A stretch of 64,000 bases of DNA from assembly GCA_011032825.1 (NCBI GenBank), contig JAADJZ010000002.1, forward strand, positions 2,108,001 through 2,172,000, read 5' to 3'. Source of the DNA: Massariosphaeria phaeospora. Its lineage: Eukaryota; Ascomycota; Dothideomycetes; Pleosporales. This document shows, piece by piece, positions 1-11,791 of this stretch (positions are counted from its first letter, which is position 1; each line of letters begins with the position of its first letter). The notes below the pieces were generated by a model that searched no databases, had not been told where the DNA came from, and saw nothing but the letters and a program-made list of their open reading frames with translations. The position numbers and the translations under genes were made by a program.

Positions 1-932
1 CACATAATCATGGCTACTCTGAGTGTTTATGAGGCGTGGAAGCGGTGAGGCCGGAGCGTGGATTGAAGTTTGAGAACAACGATTGAGCGTGCAAACACTA
101 TTCGGTAACCGCCAGCCGAGTAGGTACCTGGCACTACCATTAGCTTCCAGACTTGAATACTATCGTCGTTGTCGTGAGATTCCCTGCGACACACGCTTCT
201 CCAAGAAGTACACCCGCTCGCCAAGTCTCCCACAGTGCGATCTCACAAACCTCCCACGCATCAAACCTCCCACCCCAAAACATCAGACGAACACAGACCA
301 CCACCCACACCTTTCCGATTCGCCACCCGCCCCACTTCCACCGCCTTCCACCAGCCCCACTCACTCACTCACTCCGTCCCCACTACTGCCTACGCACTCC
401 CCCCTCCCCCCATTCCTTTCCACCTCCCTCCCCATCCCTAATTAATTACTTACATTCCTGCTATCCTATATATATTTCCCAACGGCCAATTCTTCCATAT
501 TGAATAGTACAGCTTGCTTAGCGGTGAGAGGAATCCCTTGATCCCCAGGACTGAAAAGTTCGGGTTGACAAGTATGTAGATGTCCAGACCGCCGTTAACC
601 AGGTTGGCTGTTCCAGTTTTTTTTTGCCGAAATGTGTTCGAGTCCCGCTGGGATTTTTGTTTTTGGGGGTATTTTTGGGCGGGGTTGCGTTTGAGGGGGG
701 TTGGGATGGAAGGATGGATGGTGGATGGGCGTGGTGGGTGGGGAAGGGAAGGAAGGGAAAGTGGAGGCGACGAAGGTCTGAATGAGAGGGAGAGTAAGGA
801 AGGTTAGGTAGGTATGAGGAGAGGATATATATAGGGAGAGGGAGAGAAGACGAGGAGTCGATAGGAATTGTATTACTTATTATTGCTAGTGTATCGTCGT
901 ACGTCACAATCAACACCCAGACAGACTCCGCT

Positions 933-958
933 TCGCCGCATCGCCGCATCGCCGCATC
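933..958. repeat. 8-bp tandem repeat (TCGCCGCA), about 3.25 copies
   Basis: Three perfect consecutive copies of TCGCCGCA are followed by TC. It lies in noncoding sequence and is probably a simple slippage repeat. Confidence 0.85.
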
Positions 959-1366
959 AGCAGCACTGATCCAGTCAGATGGAACGAGCGGGTTGGGTTG
1001 GGTCTTCCAAGTCGCAGCGCGCTTCGCTTCAGCGTCCTCTCTTCAATATAATTCCACCAATATACAGATACCATAACAACACTATACCTACTCCCCGCTT
1101 AGCCTCTCGCGAACGAACCTTCCTCGGAAGAAGCCTCCCTCCAGAACGCATTGGCCAGTTCAAGGTTGCTGCTCGACTCTCTCCATTGCATCTACAAGTC
1201 TTCTCATACCTTTCTTTATCCTTCTTGGGACGTACCTATTTTATAGGAAGTTTCTTCTGCAAGCTAAACTGAACAATTGATGGCAAGATAATGTGTGTGC
1301 TAGACGTTGAGGTCTGATATCGGAAGTCTACTGGAGCTTCTCTCTTTCTAAGGGACGCACGTAAGA

Positions 1367-1402
1367 GAAGAAGAAGAAGAAGAAGAAGAAGAAGAAGAAG
1401 AA
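1367..1402. repeat. (GAA)n microsatellite
   Basis: About 12 uninterrupted GAA copies are followed by an imperfect tail (AATAGAAGAAGAAAAAG). It is noncoding, about 190 bp beyond the stop codon of the cystathionine beta-synthase gene, and may lie in its 3' flank. Confidence 0.9.
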
Positions 1403-1587
1403 ATAGAAGAAGAAAAAGCCACCCAAGATAGACCACTCCAGAACTCCCTCGCTCCACGCCTATCGTAACTCGTGTTGAATGCCGTCAGTACTCGTTCTCG
1501 CGTGCGTCTACCCGAACGACTAGTTCTCCACAATCACATCCCGCTCTCGACGTAGCCTCCAAACAATTAGAGTCACGCCAGACGGAT

Positions 1588-3247
1588 CTACTTCGCCTCC
1601 CCGTTCACGGCCCCCTGCCTCACCATCCACGTCAGCAGATCCACCTTCGTCACCACCGCCGCAGCCCTTAACTCCCCCTCCACGCGCTCCGTAACCACCG
1701 CCGCACTATTCCACTCAAAAAACTTGTTCAAATCGCTCAACGTAGTATCGCGCGTGATCTCGACAAACTCGCGCCTGCTGCCCTTCTTGTTGCCCTCGCC
1801 GCTAGCACCCTCGATACGCAGATGTCCCAGATCCGTCACCACCTCGTGCAGTTTGCTGAAGTCGAACATGACGTCCTGGACGGGCGTCTTGGGATTCGCG
1901 CGCCCGGAGGCGATCCACGAGAGCAGGTTGCCGAGCGTGACGAGCCCGGCGAGACGCGCTTTGCCGGACGGAGAGTAGGTGGAGACGGGGAGCTGGTCGA
2001 AGCCTTTCTCGCGCATGGCTTCAATGGCTTCGGAGCAGGGCGAGGTGGAGGGGATGGTGGTGACGGGTTTGAGGCGGAGGGATGCGATGGTGGCGCCGTG
2101 GAAGGCGCCATCTTTCACGCTGGAAGATCGCGCGTGGGTGTGGGGAGATGTGGAGTTCGGCGTGATAGGGGGTGTGGGCGGGAGGAGGTCGTTCGCTGCG
2201 AGCCAGTCGTCGTCGATGAACTGGGCTATGTCAGCATGCGTGGACCATGTAGATCCAATAGAGGAAAGTCCCTACCTTGCTCAAATAACTTCTTATACTG
2301 TCTGGACATATCACAACGACCACGTCGTCTTTGCCTAGATTGAACTCTTTGATGGCTTTCACAGCAGCATCCATTGAACTCCCGCTAGATCCACCGCATA
2401 GTATGCCCTCTTCACTGATCAATCGCCGTGCGTACTGAAAACTCGTGCGGTCGTCCGTCTTGTACCAGACGTCGACGAGTTTCTGGTCCAGCACATCCGG
2501 AATGAAGTCATAGCCAATTCCCTCCACCTTGTACGGGTCATTCATGCCCTCCTCGTTCAGCGTTTCCGGCAGCGCAAGGATGCTGCCTTTGGGGTCCGCT
2601 GCGACGATCTTGATGTTCTTGTTGTGATTCCGCAGGCCCCTCGCCAAGCCGGTGATTGTGCCGCCTGTGCCAGCACCCGCGACCAGGCAGGTCACCTTGC
2701 CGTCCGTCTGCGTCCATATCTCTTCGGCCGTGCCATATTCGTGTGCGAGCGGGTTGTCCGGATTCGAGTACTGGTCCAGGATATGGGCATTCGGCAGCTC
2801 CTTCTGCAGCCTGCGCGCAACGCCAATATGGCTCTCGGGAGAATCGAATGCCGCCGCCGACGGGGTCCGGATGATTTCAGCGCCCAGCGCCTTCAACACG
2901 GCCACCTTCTCCGGGCTCATCTTCTCGGGCAGCGTGATGATGGTCTTGTAGCCCTTCACCGCAGCCACGAGGGCGAGTCCAATGCCCGTGTTCCCCGACG
3001 TCGGCTCGATCAAGGTGTCGCCGGGCTTTATGCGGCCGGCGCGCTCGGCGCCTTCGATCATGCGGAGGGCAATGCGGTCCTTCACCGAGCCGCCGGCGTT
3101 GAACATCTCGAGTTTGGCGTACACGGTCGCTTCAATGCCGAGCGACTGCGGGATCTTGTTCAGCCGCACGAGGGGCGTGTTGCCGATTTGCTGTGTGATG
3201 CTGTCCATGACCACGGGCGGGATTGCGGGGCGCGTCCTGGTCGACAT
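1588..3247 (-). CDS. CYS4: Cystathionine beta-synthase
   Basis: This PLP enzyme condenses serine and homocysteine into cystathionine, the entry step of transsulfuration in the cytosol. Two exons are inferred, 3247..2276 and 2220..1588, giving 534 residues, close to the roughly 507 of the yeast enzyme. The 55-bp intron (2221-2275, GTAGGG..CCCAG) rejoins YLSK to FIDDDW in frame. The catalytic core shows IGNTPLVRL, the PLP-lysine motif GGSVKDR, the substrate loop [11 protein letters not shown], the phosphate-cradle [10 protein letters not shown] and CGGSSGSS. The C-terminal part ([10 protein letters not shown].. and ..[12 protein letters not shown]) is a CBS-domain (Bateman) module. There is no N-terminal haem domain of the animal type. 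Translation may start at Met1 or at Met14 (position 3208), which lies just before the conserved core. The downstream neighbour of this minus-strand gene lies outside the window. Family assignment is secure; the gene symbol follows the yeast name. Confidence 0.95.
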
Positions 3248-3913
3248 GGCGGCGGGTGCGGTGTGAGAGAAGAGGGTGGGTGTTCGGGGTGGGAGAAGGG
3301 GGGGTATATGAGTCTTGTAGCAGAGTTGTTGGCACGGGAAGAGTCGTGGCCGTGCTCTCGCAACGCTGTCGTTGCCCTGTCATGTCGTCGAGGCATTGCT
3401 GAACGCGGACTTGACCCGCGGCTAGCCGACCCGCCTGGACCCTGCGCTCGCTGACCTAATTCACCCTTCAGCGCCCTTAGCACCTAGTCCAAGTCCAAGT
3501 CTAAAACAATCCATCCGCCGGCACCTACTCACATATCTAGTTCCTTATAACCAAAGAAAGACATTTGAAGAGCAACACCAAATCACAACCCAGTACACGA
3601 TAGATAAGTTAGCAACCACATGCAGCGACTTGGTCTACCATACCGCAGCAAATCCAAACAGCGAGAATTGAAATCTAAAGACCTACTATATATGGAGTAA
3701 CACTACATAGTAAAACAACAGCTACGTCTCTAGCAAGTTCTCGCTTCCTTCTTAACAATAATCTGTACTAACTACATTGTAAATCTTACACGAACTGATG
3801 GCTTGCCCTACAATTATCGCTTGGAATTGTAGATTTATCTACCCAACAGAATACCCCCCATGAACAGTCGCCAGCCTACCACAATGCCCAAATCCTCTCC
3901 CAAGCACGATAGC
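3248..3913. other. Intergenic stretch between CBS gene and NmrA-like gene
   Basis: It holds the promoter and 5' UTR of the cystathionine beta-synthase gene (right after 3248, with a C/T-rich minus-strand leader) and the 3' flank of the NmrA-like gene. No open frame with protein character was seen. Confidence 0.5.
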
Positions 3914-5018
3914 CTAAGTAGCTTTCTTCCGGAGAAAGTCAAACTTGTCCTGGTAAAGCCGCTGAGCTCTGCCAGCCAACAGCTCTTCGACAAACGCCGA
4001 AAAGGTGTTAGGTTCGAAGTCGGGATACAATTCTCTCGTGTCCAGATAGCCAAGGTACCTGGCGTTGGAGGGAGTGTTGTCCTGTCGCACGAACTTGGAT
4101 ACATTGTATTCGGCACTTAGTGCCGGGAATCGCAACCTGGGATCGGCAGGATTGGCTCGGTGTGCTGCTCGGGCGGTATACATTTTCTCCATGAGTTCGT
4201 CGTGGGTGGCCTTGTGAGGGGTCAGTAGTGCATGGGTGCCGAGAGTGACTTATCAGGATGGCTTACACGCTTCGCCTCGAGCTTCTCGCCGCTCTTGCTT
4301 TCCATGATTTCGCGGATCTCGTTCTGCGTGAGCACGTCGGCGTGCAGAACGATGCGTTTGTTGAGAGTGCGGTCGTCGTTGACGATTCTCGTTACAAGCC
4401 TACCAATGTCCCGCTTGTCTATCATCAGGCTGGGAACATTGCCATCGCCAAAGATGGTGTTGCCTTCTCCCATGAATGCGTAGTCGACTTTTCCAGAGGG
4501 CAGAGAGAAAAAGGCGATCTGGAACCAAGTACCCGTGTCGATGATTGTGTACGGAAGATGATGGAACCAGATCCTCTGGTAGACCTTCTCCTTCTCGTTG
4601 CGAATGATGCTCATCACACCGCCAGGTGGCGAAACCGAAGTGAAGCCGCAAGGTATGAACCTCTTTATGCCTGCTTTCGCTGCCGCATCAACGAGTTTGA
4701 GTTGAACCAGTTGTGCTGTGGCAGCGACTGCACTGATGATGGTGTCATAGCCAGCTAGAATATCCGCAATCTCCTCGACGCTCTGATTGGCGAGATCACA
4801 AACAACGACCTCAATTCCTCGGGGTTTCAGTGCCTCCGTAGCGGGCTTTTGCAAAGATTGTGGTCGTACGAGAGCAGCTAGACTCTAGAGTGGTTTTAGC
4901 TTTGTGTCTGGCCACTGGGTGTTGATGTACGTACGAAGCCTCCATGTTCTGTTAGCCCATTAACAATGTCACTTCCAGTTTCACCAGTCGCGCCATGTAT
5001 CAGAACTTTTTGAGACAT
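3914..5018 (-). CDS. NmrA-like / isoflavone reductase-like NAD(P)-binding protein
   Basis: An atypical short-chain dehydrogenase with a Rossmann fold; members are either NAD(P)H reductases or NmrA-type redox sensors. The model has three exons, 5018..4935, 4884..4267 and 4210..3914, giving 332 residues, a normal family length. Introns are 50 bp (4885-4934, GTACGT..CTAG) and 56 bp (4211-4266, GTAAGC with CACTACTGAC branch and ACAAG acceptor). The first exon supplies the dinucleotide motif IHGATGETGSD; later segments DTIISAVAAT, KRFIPCGFTS and YTIIDTGTWF match the NmrA family pattern. Without exon 1 the protein would lack its cofactor site, which supports the splice model. It lies 541 bp downstream of a Zn2Cys6 activator on the same strand, so co-regulation is plausible. 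The substrate is unknown. Confidence 0.85.
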
Positions 5019-5558
5019 GCTGAGTGGTTGGTAGAATTTCTCTACTGCGTTATATCATTCGAACGCCAGAGCCCAACCGTGATTATATACTGCAGGCTAC
5101 CCTCCCACTTCGGCCGAACATGGGATCATGGATTTGTAAGCCACTGCCGTACTTCGTCCGAAGAAGTGGGCTTCGGAGACTCAAAAATCCTTCTGTAGTG
5201 ATAGTCCGAGGTAGCGTAACGTACGCCAAAGCATTTCACCATCTGAGTTCGTATAGCGCGCCGTGGCCGTGGGCTATCCCAGTTAAGACCAAGTCTTATA
5301 GCCGCCTACTTCTGGGACATATCTCATGCGAACATTGTTAACATGTGCATTGGTTTTAGATTGGATCTAATTCATATATAGTGAGCCAGAATATAACTAC
5401 TTCGCAAGACCCCAAACTCAACCAAATGCGGCCGTCAAGTTCTCCAAAAACTACAAATTAACCATTGAATCTTGCATCGGCATCTTGATTGATCGCTAGG
5501 GAATGCGGCAGTTGTCTTAAGCTGGGTTGTTAAAACTTTTAGCGGTCTTTGAATGGTA
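5019..5558. other. Intergenic stretch between Zn2Cys6 factor and NmrA-like gene
   Basis: It should contain the promoter of the NmrA-like gene and the 3' end of the Zn2Cys6 gene. No coding potential was recognised. A TATATA lies at about 5375. Confidence 0.5.
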
Positions 5559-7813
5559 TTAATAGCCCCAGCCTTCACCGCTGGCGTCGTTTGGCTGCTG
5601 GTCGCCAGCTCCATGCATTAGAACATCAAAGAACGCAGAATCAAAACCCTGTAACACCCAGTCGTCCACACTGGCGGACGCGTTGGGGAACATCTGATCC
5701 TGTTGTGTAGAAAAGTCTGGTGAAGCGACTTGAGGCACATGTGTCGCGTGTTGTAGAGTGGATGGCGCATTGATTGCTTGTGAGGTTGCTTCTTGTGGTA
5801 CTGCTGTAACATCGGACGTGCTGTCGGTAATAGTGTAGCCTGACAGCCTTGGGCTGTTTACATGCATAGATCCAATACCGCCAATAGTGACGTCTTCAGA
5901 GACATCTCGGCCCTGCGCCTTCTTGAAAGGAGTCATAGATACCGTGCCTTCTTTTGCGATTCTTACAGTACCAACGTAGGGCACATTGATGGTCAACGTA
6001 TTAGGATTGTCTTTATAATCATCGTTTATCTGTTCAAGCGCATCCATACGGTAGGTATGGCATTGTGCAGCATCCGCTTCAAATTCTAGCAGGTCTCTGA
6101 GCAGGACGGCACATTTTGCGAGCTCAGACATGGATTTCATGCATTCGAGAGCTCGTTCCACGGTGGCACGGTCACTTAATCGTTGATGCGCTAGCAGATT
6201 GCCGGTGGTTTTTTGACAGTGACTAACGAGGTGCACCAGCATTAATGTCATGCCCGCGATCAGCGCCATAAAGTTACCCATACGACTGCAGGTAGCAACG
6301 GGGTTGAATGTACGGATCGCAATCTCTCGGGTCAGGATTTCGCGGCTAGCATTGGCGCAGGCGAGTCTGGAGTATATGCTCTGCGAGGAGTGGCCCGGGC
6401 AGAGTATGTATGGCAAATGAAGCTGGTTCACTACCGTGTAATAACACATATAGTCCAAGGTCCGCCGGATTTCGAAGAAAGCCTCCACCGAGTCTACTTC
6501 GAGGCCTGCGAAAGACAACGGCCGCCAGATTGTTGACGGCATATTTCCAGTCATCCTGATGAGTTGATGATCTATCTCTCGGGTCAGGCCAAGAGCTTGC
6601 GGTGATCCTTGGATCTGGTTTCGCTCTAGAACCTTGGCAGTCAAGTAAGTCATGACCTGGGCCAGACTACTGCCATGCCCAGAAGCGCTCGTTGCATCTT
6701 GGACTGCCGAGCTCGGAGCTATAGTGCTCGAAGGCAGACCCAGAAGCAGAGACAAGACACGCTCCATGGACATAATGCAAGGCCACATGACTTCGGGTTC
6801 GAGCTTACTGTGGTCACTGATGACTTTGAAGCGATAATAACCTGGTCGATGCAAGCCCAGCAACTGTGCTGCCATCACAGCCCGACGCGTTGTTATCCAG
6901 GCTCGTCGGATATTACCGCCATCTATATGATAGAGGCTTTCCAGGATGAGGTTTTCGATACCTTCTAACGTGCCCAGCAATACATCATCCATATTGACCA
7001 TTTTAATCGCCGACTCTGCCAGTTCTTCCATGATAACGTGATGATGCTTCGTAAGGCCGGGGAACACATCGTCGGCGGAGAGGTATTGTAATGCTACGGC
7101 GAATAGCAACATTTGCCTCGCCAATAAAACTGGATGGACCTCTGGATACAGCAGACTCGTCATCGGCATTGATTCTTTAAGCATCTCATATGTCTTTTCG
7201 CCTTTAGACTTGTAGCTGGACTGGTAGCACAGCAGGGAGAGTTTGTTCACATGTTGAAGTAGGATCTCGATGTTTTCTCGACAGGGAAGAGCACGTACGA
7301 GGTTCCGGGTAATGTTTTTGGGTGCGGTCGATTCTACAGTGGAATCGACGCCGGACACTGGATGTGTTGGCTCATTCGTCATGAGAGACTCAGACGGCTG
7401 TACAGTTGAATTCCTATTTCCGTGATTCTCCACAGGCTCCTGGTTTGTACTTTGATTATTACACGGACGTAGAAATGGGGTTAGCAACTGACCGCTACAC
7501 TGTCATGCATAGTCGTCGCTGGCGTTGTCAGAGACTCTTGGAAGCCAGTCGATGGTGCACAGATAACAGCAGCATCCTGCACGCCGATCGGCCATTCGTC
7601 GAAAGCGGTCGCATGCTCAGCATATGGCGTACTGCTCTCTGTTTCTGTTTGACTGGTACATTTCGCGCCTCGACGTTGGCAAGTAATACAGACGGCATCC
7701 TCTGGTGGAGCAAATATGCATTTGACTTTTCTGCGTCTGCATTCCTCGCAACTGTGCGTACCTTTCCGAACTTTTCTTCGCTTCGCTTTGTTTTCGTCCG
7801 AGAGGTCGTTCAT
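5559..7813 (-). CDS. Zn2Cys6 fungal-type transcription factor
   Basis: A nuclear binuclear-zinc-cluster regulator. Two exons are inferred, 7813..7493 and 7439..5559, giving 733 residues. The 53-bp intron 7440-7492 (GTCAGT..ACCAG) joins MHDSVA to EPVENH in frame; an alternative acceptor 10 bp earlier would break the frame. Residues about 22-54 hold the cluster, spaced C-x2-C-x6-C-x9-C-x2-C-x6-C (CEECRRRKVKC, then CITCQRRGAKC), preceded by a basic stretch. The middle (IDGGNIRRAWITTRRAVMAA, LLGLHRPG) matches the fungal-specific transcription factor domain. The C-terminus is rich in Gln, Asp and Ser and ends DASGEGWGY, compatible with an activation region. Targets are unknown; the NmrA-like gene just downstream is the first candidate. 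An inverted repeat containing CGG/CCG lies about 170 bp upstream of the start and could be autoregulatory. Confidence 0.9.
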
Positions 7814-7982
7814 TGTCGCAAGTTATGGCAACGCCGACAAGAAGGCATCTTTCGCCCGAATGCATGAGTTCTCGGTGAAAGGTGAAAGGAGCTCCGAGAT
7901 TCGATTTCGGATCCTTTAGGAGATTGTAGACTAGTCGAGGGCCGAGATGATTTGGTGAAGGAGTTCCGAGGTGGGGCTCACA

Positions 7983-8043
7983 TTCGGTCGAATTTGAGTG
8001 GCGTGGTTGACAAATCACTTGGCCACGCGCAAATTCGACCGAA
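7983..8043. promoter_or_regulatory. Inverted repeat upstream of the Zn2Cys6 gene
   Basis: The arm TTCGGTCGAATTTG (7983-7996) is repeated exactly in inverted orientation as CAAATTCGACCGAA (8030-8043). The inner flanks GTGGCGTGG and CCACGCGC extend the symmetry imperfectly. The arms carry CGG and CCG triplets, the usual half-sites of Zn2Cys6 factors, although the 33-bp spacer is longer than normal. A further CGGTCGAAG lies at about 8134. It sits in the promoter of the Zn2Cys6 gene that starts at 7813. A role as a binding site is inference. Confidence 0.5.
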
Positions 8044-9839
8044 CCAACCGCGCGTTCGGCTTGTGACTGCCTACTGACCTGCTCAGCTAAGATTCGGAAG
8101 AACAACATCACCGCAGCTTTCAATGATCAGCTCGGTCGAAGCAGATGCTTAGATATCGTTCGGTCCTGTGAGATTACTTGGACATATTGCCATCTTCGGA
8201 AATTAGTGTGTATCCCACCTGAGGCCAGGAAGATATACAAGTCATCCATCACCTGCAGTTCAGTGTACTATACCACAACACGTTGAAAACTAAGACTAGG
8301 AAAATATACGTTGGAACAAGATATACGGACGCAATCTATGGTCTATGTAACTAGCCATTTTTTTTTTGGTCGTAGAATTGAAAGGCCGTATGAATGTGAG
8401 ATAGCTACTTCACCCTCACAAATATTTCCCTACCTGCCGCCTAATTACTATTAGACTAACAGAGTAGATTAATCAACGGCAACAAGGCTTATCAACACGC
8501 CACGCCTGCACTACGGCTCGACACGCGCAGCTATATATCTAGTTCTGTTCCTAACCTATCTATCAAACATATACACACAAATAAATCTGCATGCCGTGCA
8601 CCTCAGTCAAGTCGCCATCAAGTACAATCCCAAACGACGAACAATGCACTTTACTTCGTTCCAGTTCATGCTAGGCTAATCCATCTACCCCCTAACTACG
8701 TACCCGTCTCTCCACCTACCCTCCCCACATCTTCTAGCCAGTTCTACTCAGCCCAGTTCACTCCAGTCCACTTCAATCCACCCTATCCACCGCACCCCGC
8801 CCACTCCACTGCTCTCGCCTGCATTTATTGCATTCCACACCAAGTATCTTTCAGTCAAATAACTTTAGAATACGCACACGACAAAGACAAGGCAAGATAA
8901 CCACGCGAAAAACCATACCCTATACGCCAGTCAAACACAAACACACCGTTCCTCGGGCCGAACCAGGGTACGTAGTCCGTCCGTGTTCACTTAACTAACA
9001 ACACAGCATCAAGTAGACTGTCGCATTCCGGGCCGCAACATCGCATCTCATCTCAACTCGCGTGCTGGCGGGTCCACAGCAGCAACAGGGGCAGCGGGAC
9101 CAGCGTGCGTGCCGCTCCTACACTAGGCAGGCAACAGCAGCCTCGTTAATAACCTCAATTCTATCGTATCCACTCCACTTCGATCCCCCCCCGCCAGTTC
9201 AGTTCAGTTCAGCTCAGCTCCGCCCAGCCCAGCCCCATCAGCTTACCCATCCCTCCCCTACCCCGCCCATCAGAGCGAGCCTGCGATCCCCTCTCGCGAG
9301 TTCAGAATCGGCGGGTGCTTGCGTGCGTGCGTGCGTCGTTCGCCGTTAATGTTAGTGCAGCGTCGAAAAAAGTGTGGTGAGCAAAAACGGGGTCTGGCGA
9401 GGGGCGCTGCCCGCTTTGGGACGCGCTTCCGTGCGCTCCGCTTCTTTCCCGCACAAGTGTCGCTAGCTTTCGGTATGCCATACCAGGGGTGCGTGTGGAG
9501 CCTTACTAGGTGGGCGGGTGACAAAATACCCAGCCTTAGTCTCCAACTACTGTAACTACTCCGTTACATTAGGCTACTCATCCACCCATGTCCATTATCT
9601 TCTCGACCCGCCCCTTCCCCCTCCTCCTCCCCAACGCCCGCTCTTGTTATTAACCTACTCTCTACCCCTTGCCCTCCCCTCTAACTCCTCTACCTACTGT
9701 CCCTCGCTAGATTCGATTTGATTCCTCTCTCGTCCGCTATTAAGGATATGATTTGATCTGGACTGAACTAGGGTGCTCATCGGTGAAGTGGATTGCATTG
9801 ACTTTGCATAGCTAGCTAACGTCGCTATCAGCTTATCCT

Positions 9840-9867
9840 GAAGGAAGGAAGGAAGGAAGGAAGGAAG
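9840..9867. repeat. (GGAA)n microsatellite
   Basis: About six and a half perfect copies of the tetranucleotide GGAA/GAAG are followed by a degenerate GCAAGCAAGG tail, in intergenic DNA. Confidence 0.9.
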
Positions 9868-10769
9868 CAAGCAAGGACGCCGAGTCTGCTTATCGGTGCG
9901 GTACGGCCGGAGCGGAGCGGGAGGCACGCAACGGCCGGACTTGAGGTAGACCATGTCATGATATAGGTATATGGATGGCTGCTGTCGGTTCGAGAGATAC
10001 CGAACATGTGGGCTGGGCAGGGTTAAATGTAGTGTGATTGGACCTGAAAGAGTGAGGGATTGTGCGAGATGGCTGCTCGTGTTCGCTAGTGCAGATTATG
10101 CCTGCTAGTCGAGGGACGTTTAGGTGGCAGAGTGAGGCGGGGAGGAACAGCTAGGTGTCAGCAAACTGCAATGATGCAATAAAAGTCCAGGTACGTAGAT
10201 GAAGGATTCGAAGGATTTGAGCGGTGGCTGTAGGGCTGAAATTAGCTCGTCGATCGAGCAACTGGGTGGATTGGGTTCCTCTCTCGCCCGCTCTGAAGTC
10301 AGCGAGCTGGTGCGGGTATCTCCTGTAATATTTCACCATCACTCACTATTGCTGCCTCGACCAGTGACCAGTCTATTGGGGATGATGCGGTGTGATATCC
10401 AGCGAGTAGCGTGCCGGCTCACGCCAGGCAGTCGCTCAGATTGTATTAGAGCCCTTCACTGGTGCCTCGCTTGCTCGATTCAGCGTGCTGATCTTGCTAG
10501 CCTTGCAGTGGGATGTGGATAGGGTGCGCTTTGCACGTCCGCGCGCTCGAAGACGTGAAATAGGCGCGCCTCAACCTACTCCCTCCTCCTCCTCCCCAAC
10601 GTCCGCTATCATTATTGGCCCACCCCCCCCGTTCGCCCTCCCCTCTGCCTCCCCCACCCACCATCCCCAGCGTAACGCTCCGGAAGATGGGCGGCGGTGA
10701 AACGTCAATCATCTTCGCATCGAGAAGGCTGCAGCATGGCAAGGCTGACAACAGACGGATCTGCGATTC

Positions 10770-11791
10770 TCACAGCTGCGCGCCGATCCACTCGAACCAG
10801 CTCTTCACGTCGGTCCCGTCGCCCCCAATGACATTGCCCCCTTTCACCACGACGCCGGTCCCCACTTCTTCCATGTGCTGAAACTCGAAATGGCCTTCAC
10901 CCCCCTCGCCCAGCCACTCCCGCTCCTGGTCCAGACCGTCGTCCTCGCCGCCCAGGGCCACCCCTGAATCCTTCAGGCCCTTGGCCCTGCTCTTTCTGAC
11001 CGTTGAGACGGCTCTTTCCAGCTGGATCCTGACCAGGTGCGGCGGGAGCGCGGTAAACAGGTCCAGTTTATTTGCCGCAATCAGGACCGGGATTGCCTTG
11101 GGGCCCTTACTGGTCGGCGCCCCTGTGTATCGCTTCTGCAGCGCGAGAAGGACGTCGTGCAAGTATTCGGCGGCCTCGTTGAGCCCCGCCTCCTCGGCGA
11201 CCGACGCCGCGTCCACGACGAAGATGATGCCGCGGACATTGGTGGGATTGATTAACTGGGTCGTCGCGAAGTGGCGCAGTTTGCCGTGGCCAGGGGTGTC
11301 GAGCAGAAGGAAGCGGCGAGCGCGTTCGTAGGCCGGATCGCCGGGGGCGCGATAATGCGACGACGCTGGCACCACGTCGCTGGGGAGGAGGGCTTCGATG
11401 GCGAGGGGAGCTGTCGACGTGTGGGTTTGGGCCACCGTCTTGCGCTCGGCCTAGTATTTATACGTTAGCCGGCGCCGTGGTACCTACGAGCCGTGGCACA
11501 AAGAGGTAGGTGAGTGACATGTGAAGGCAGGCAGAAAGCCACCGGGGGAGTGCGGCGCATGCACGCCGGGAAGGAAGGAGAGCGGCCTACCAGCGTCAGC
11601 AACGCCGTCTTGCCCCCGCCGCTGGGGCCGACCAGCACGAAGGTGGGCAGTGCCGTCGGGGCAGCCTGTCTGTAGAGGAACAGGTGCACTAGGATCGGCA
11701 GCACAAGGGCGACGAAGAGCGTGAGGGCTATCGTCGACGGAGTCGGGGCCAAGGCGGCCGTCAGCCAGCTGTCCTTGTCGTACCACGCCAT
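10770..11791 (-). CDS. SRP102: Signal recognition particle receptor subunit beta
   Basis: A membrane-anchored small GTPase of the ER that docks the alpha subunit for co-translational targeting. Exons 11791..11591 and 11450..10770 give 293 residues. The 140-bp intron (11451-11590, GTAGGC..TACTAG) is in phase 0 and joins KTALLTL to AERKTVAQTH. Residues about 20-40 form a single transmembrane segment (TIALTLFVALVLPILVHLFL). The P-loop is GPSGGGKT (residues 55-62), the G3 motif is LLDTPGHGKLR, and the G4 motif is AANKLDLF. The C-terminus (VKSWFEWIGAQL) matches the usual end of fungal SRP receptor beta proteins. Without the first exon the frame would lose both the anchor and the P-loop, so two exons are needed. 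Function is known from the family; the symbol is the yeast name. Confidence 0.93.

Larger units (their letters stand above)
1..1587. other. Intergenic stretch, no gene recognised
   Basis: No convincing coding sequence was found. The plus strand is C/T-rich up to about position 450. A nine-T run sits at 617-625, and a GTTCGAGTCCC string at about 637 recalls a tRNA B box, but no cloverleaf folds around it. A minus-strand TATATATA at about 826-834 could be a promoter element. Short repeats at 933-958 and 1367-1402 are listed separately. The part from about 1,300 to 1,587 probably contains the 3' UTR of the cystathionine beta-synthase gene. Confidence 0.5.
7814..10769. other. Gene-free 3-kb stretch
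   Basis: Apart from the inverted repeat near 8.0 kb, no gene was recognised. The plus strand between about 8,400 and 9,700 is strongly C/T-biased and has many short CTAAC, CCACTC and CAGTTC motifs. Short frames here are low-complexity. The part near 10,600-10,769 would hold the 3' UTR of the SRP receptor gene. Confidence 0.5.

Noticed and set aside
481..660. Possible tRNA or other polymerase III gene (GTTCGAGTCCCGC string, T9 run and TTTTTGTTTTT)
   Set aside because: The putative T stem has two mismatches, no A box is at the right distance, and no acceptor stem pairs. It does not resemble 5S rRNA or U6.
518..949. 143-codon minus-strand frame
   Set aside because: Low-complexity Ser/Pro/Leu translation over a C/T-rich promoter-like tract containing TATATATA.
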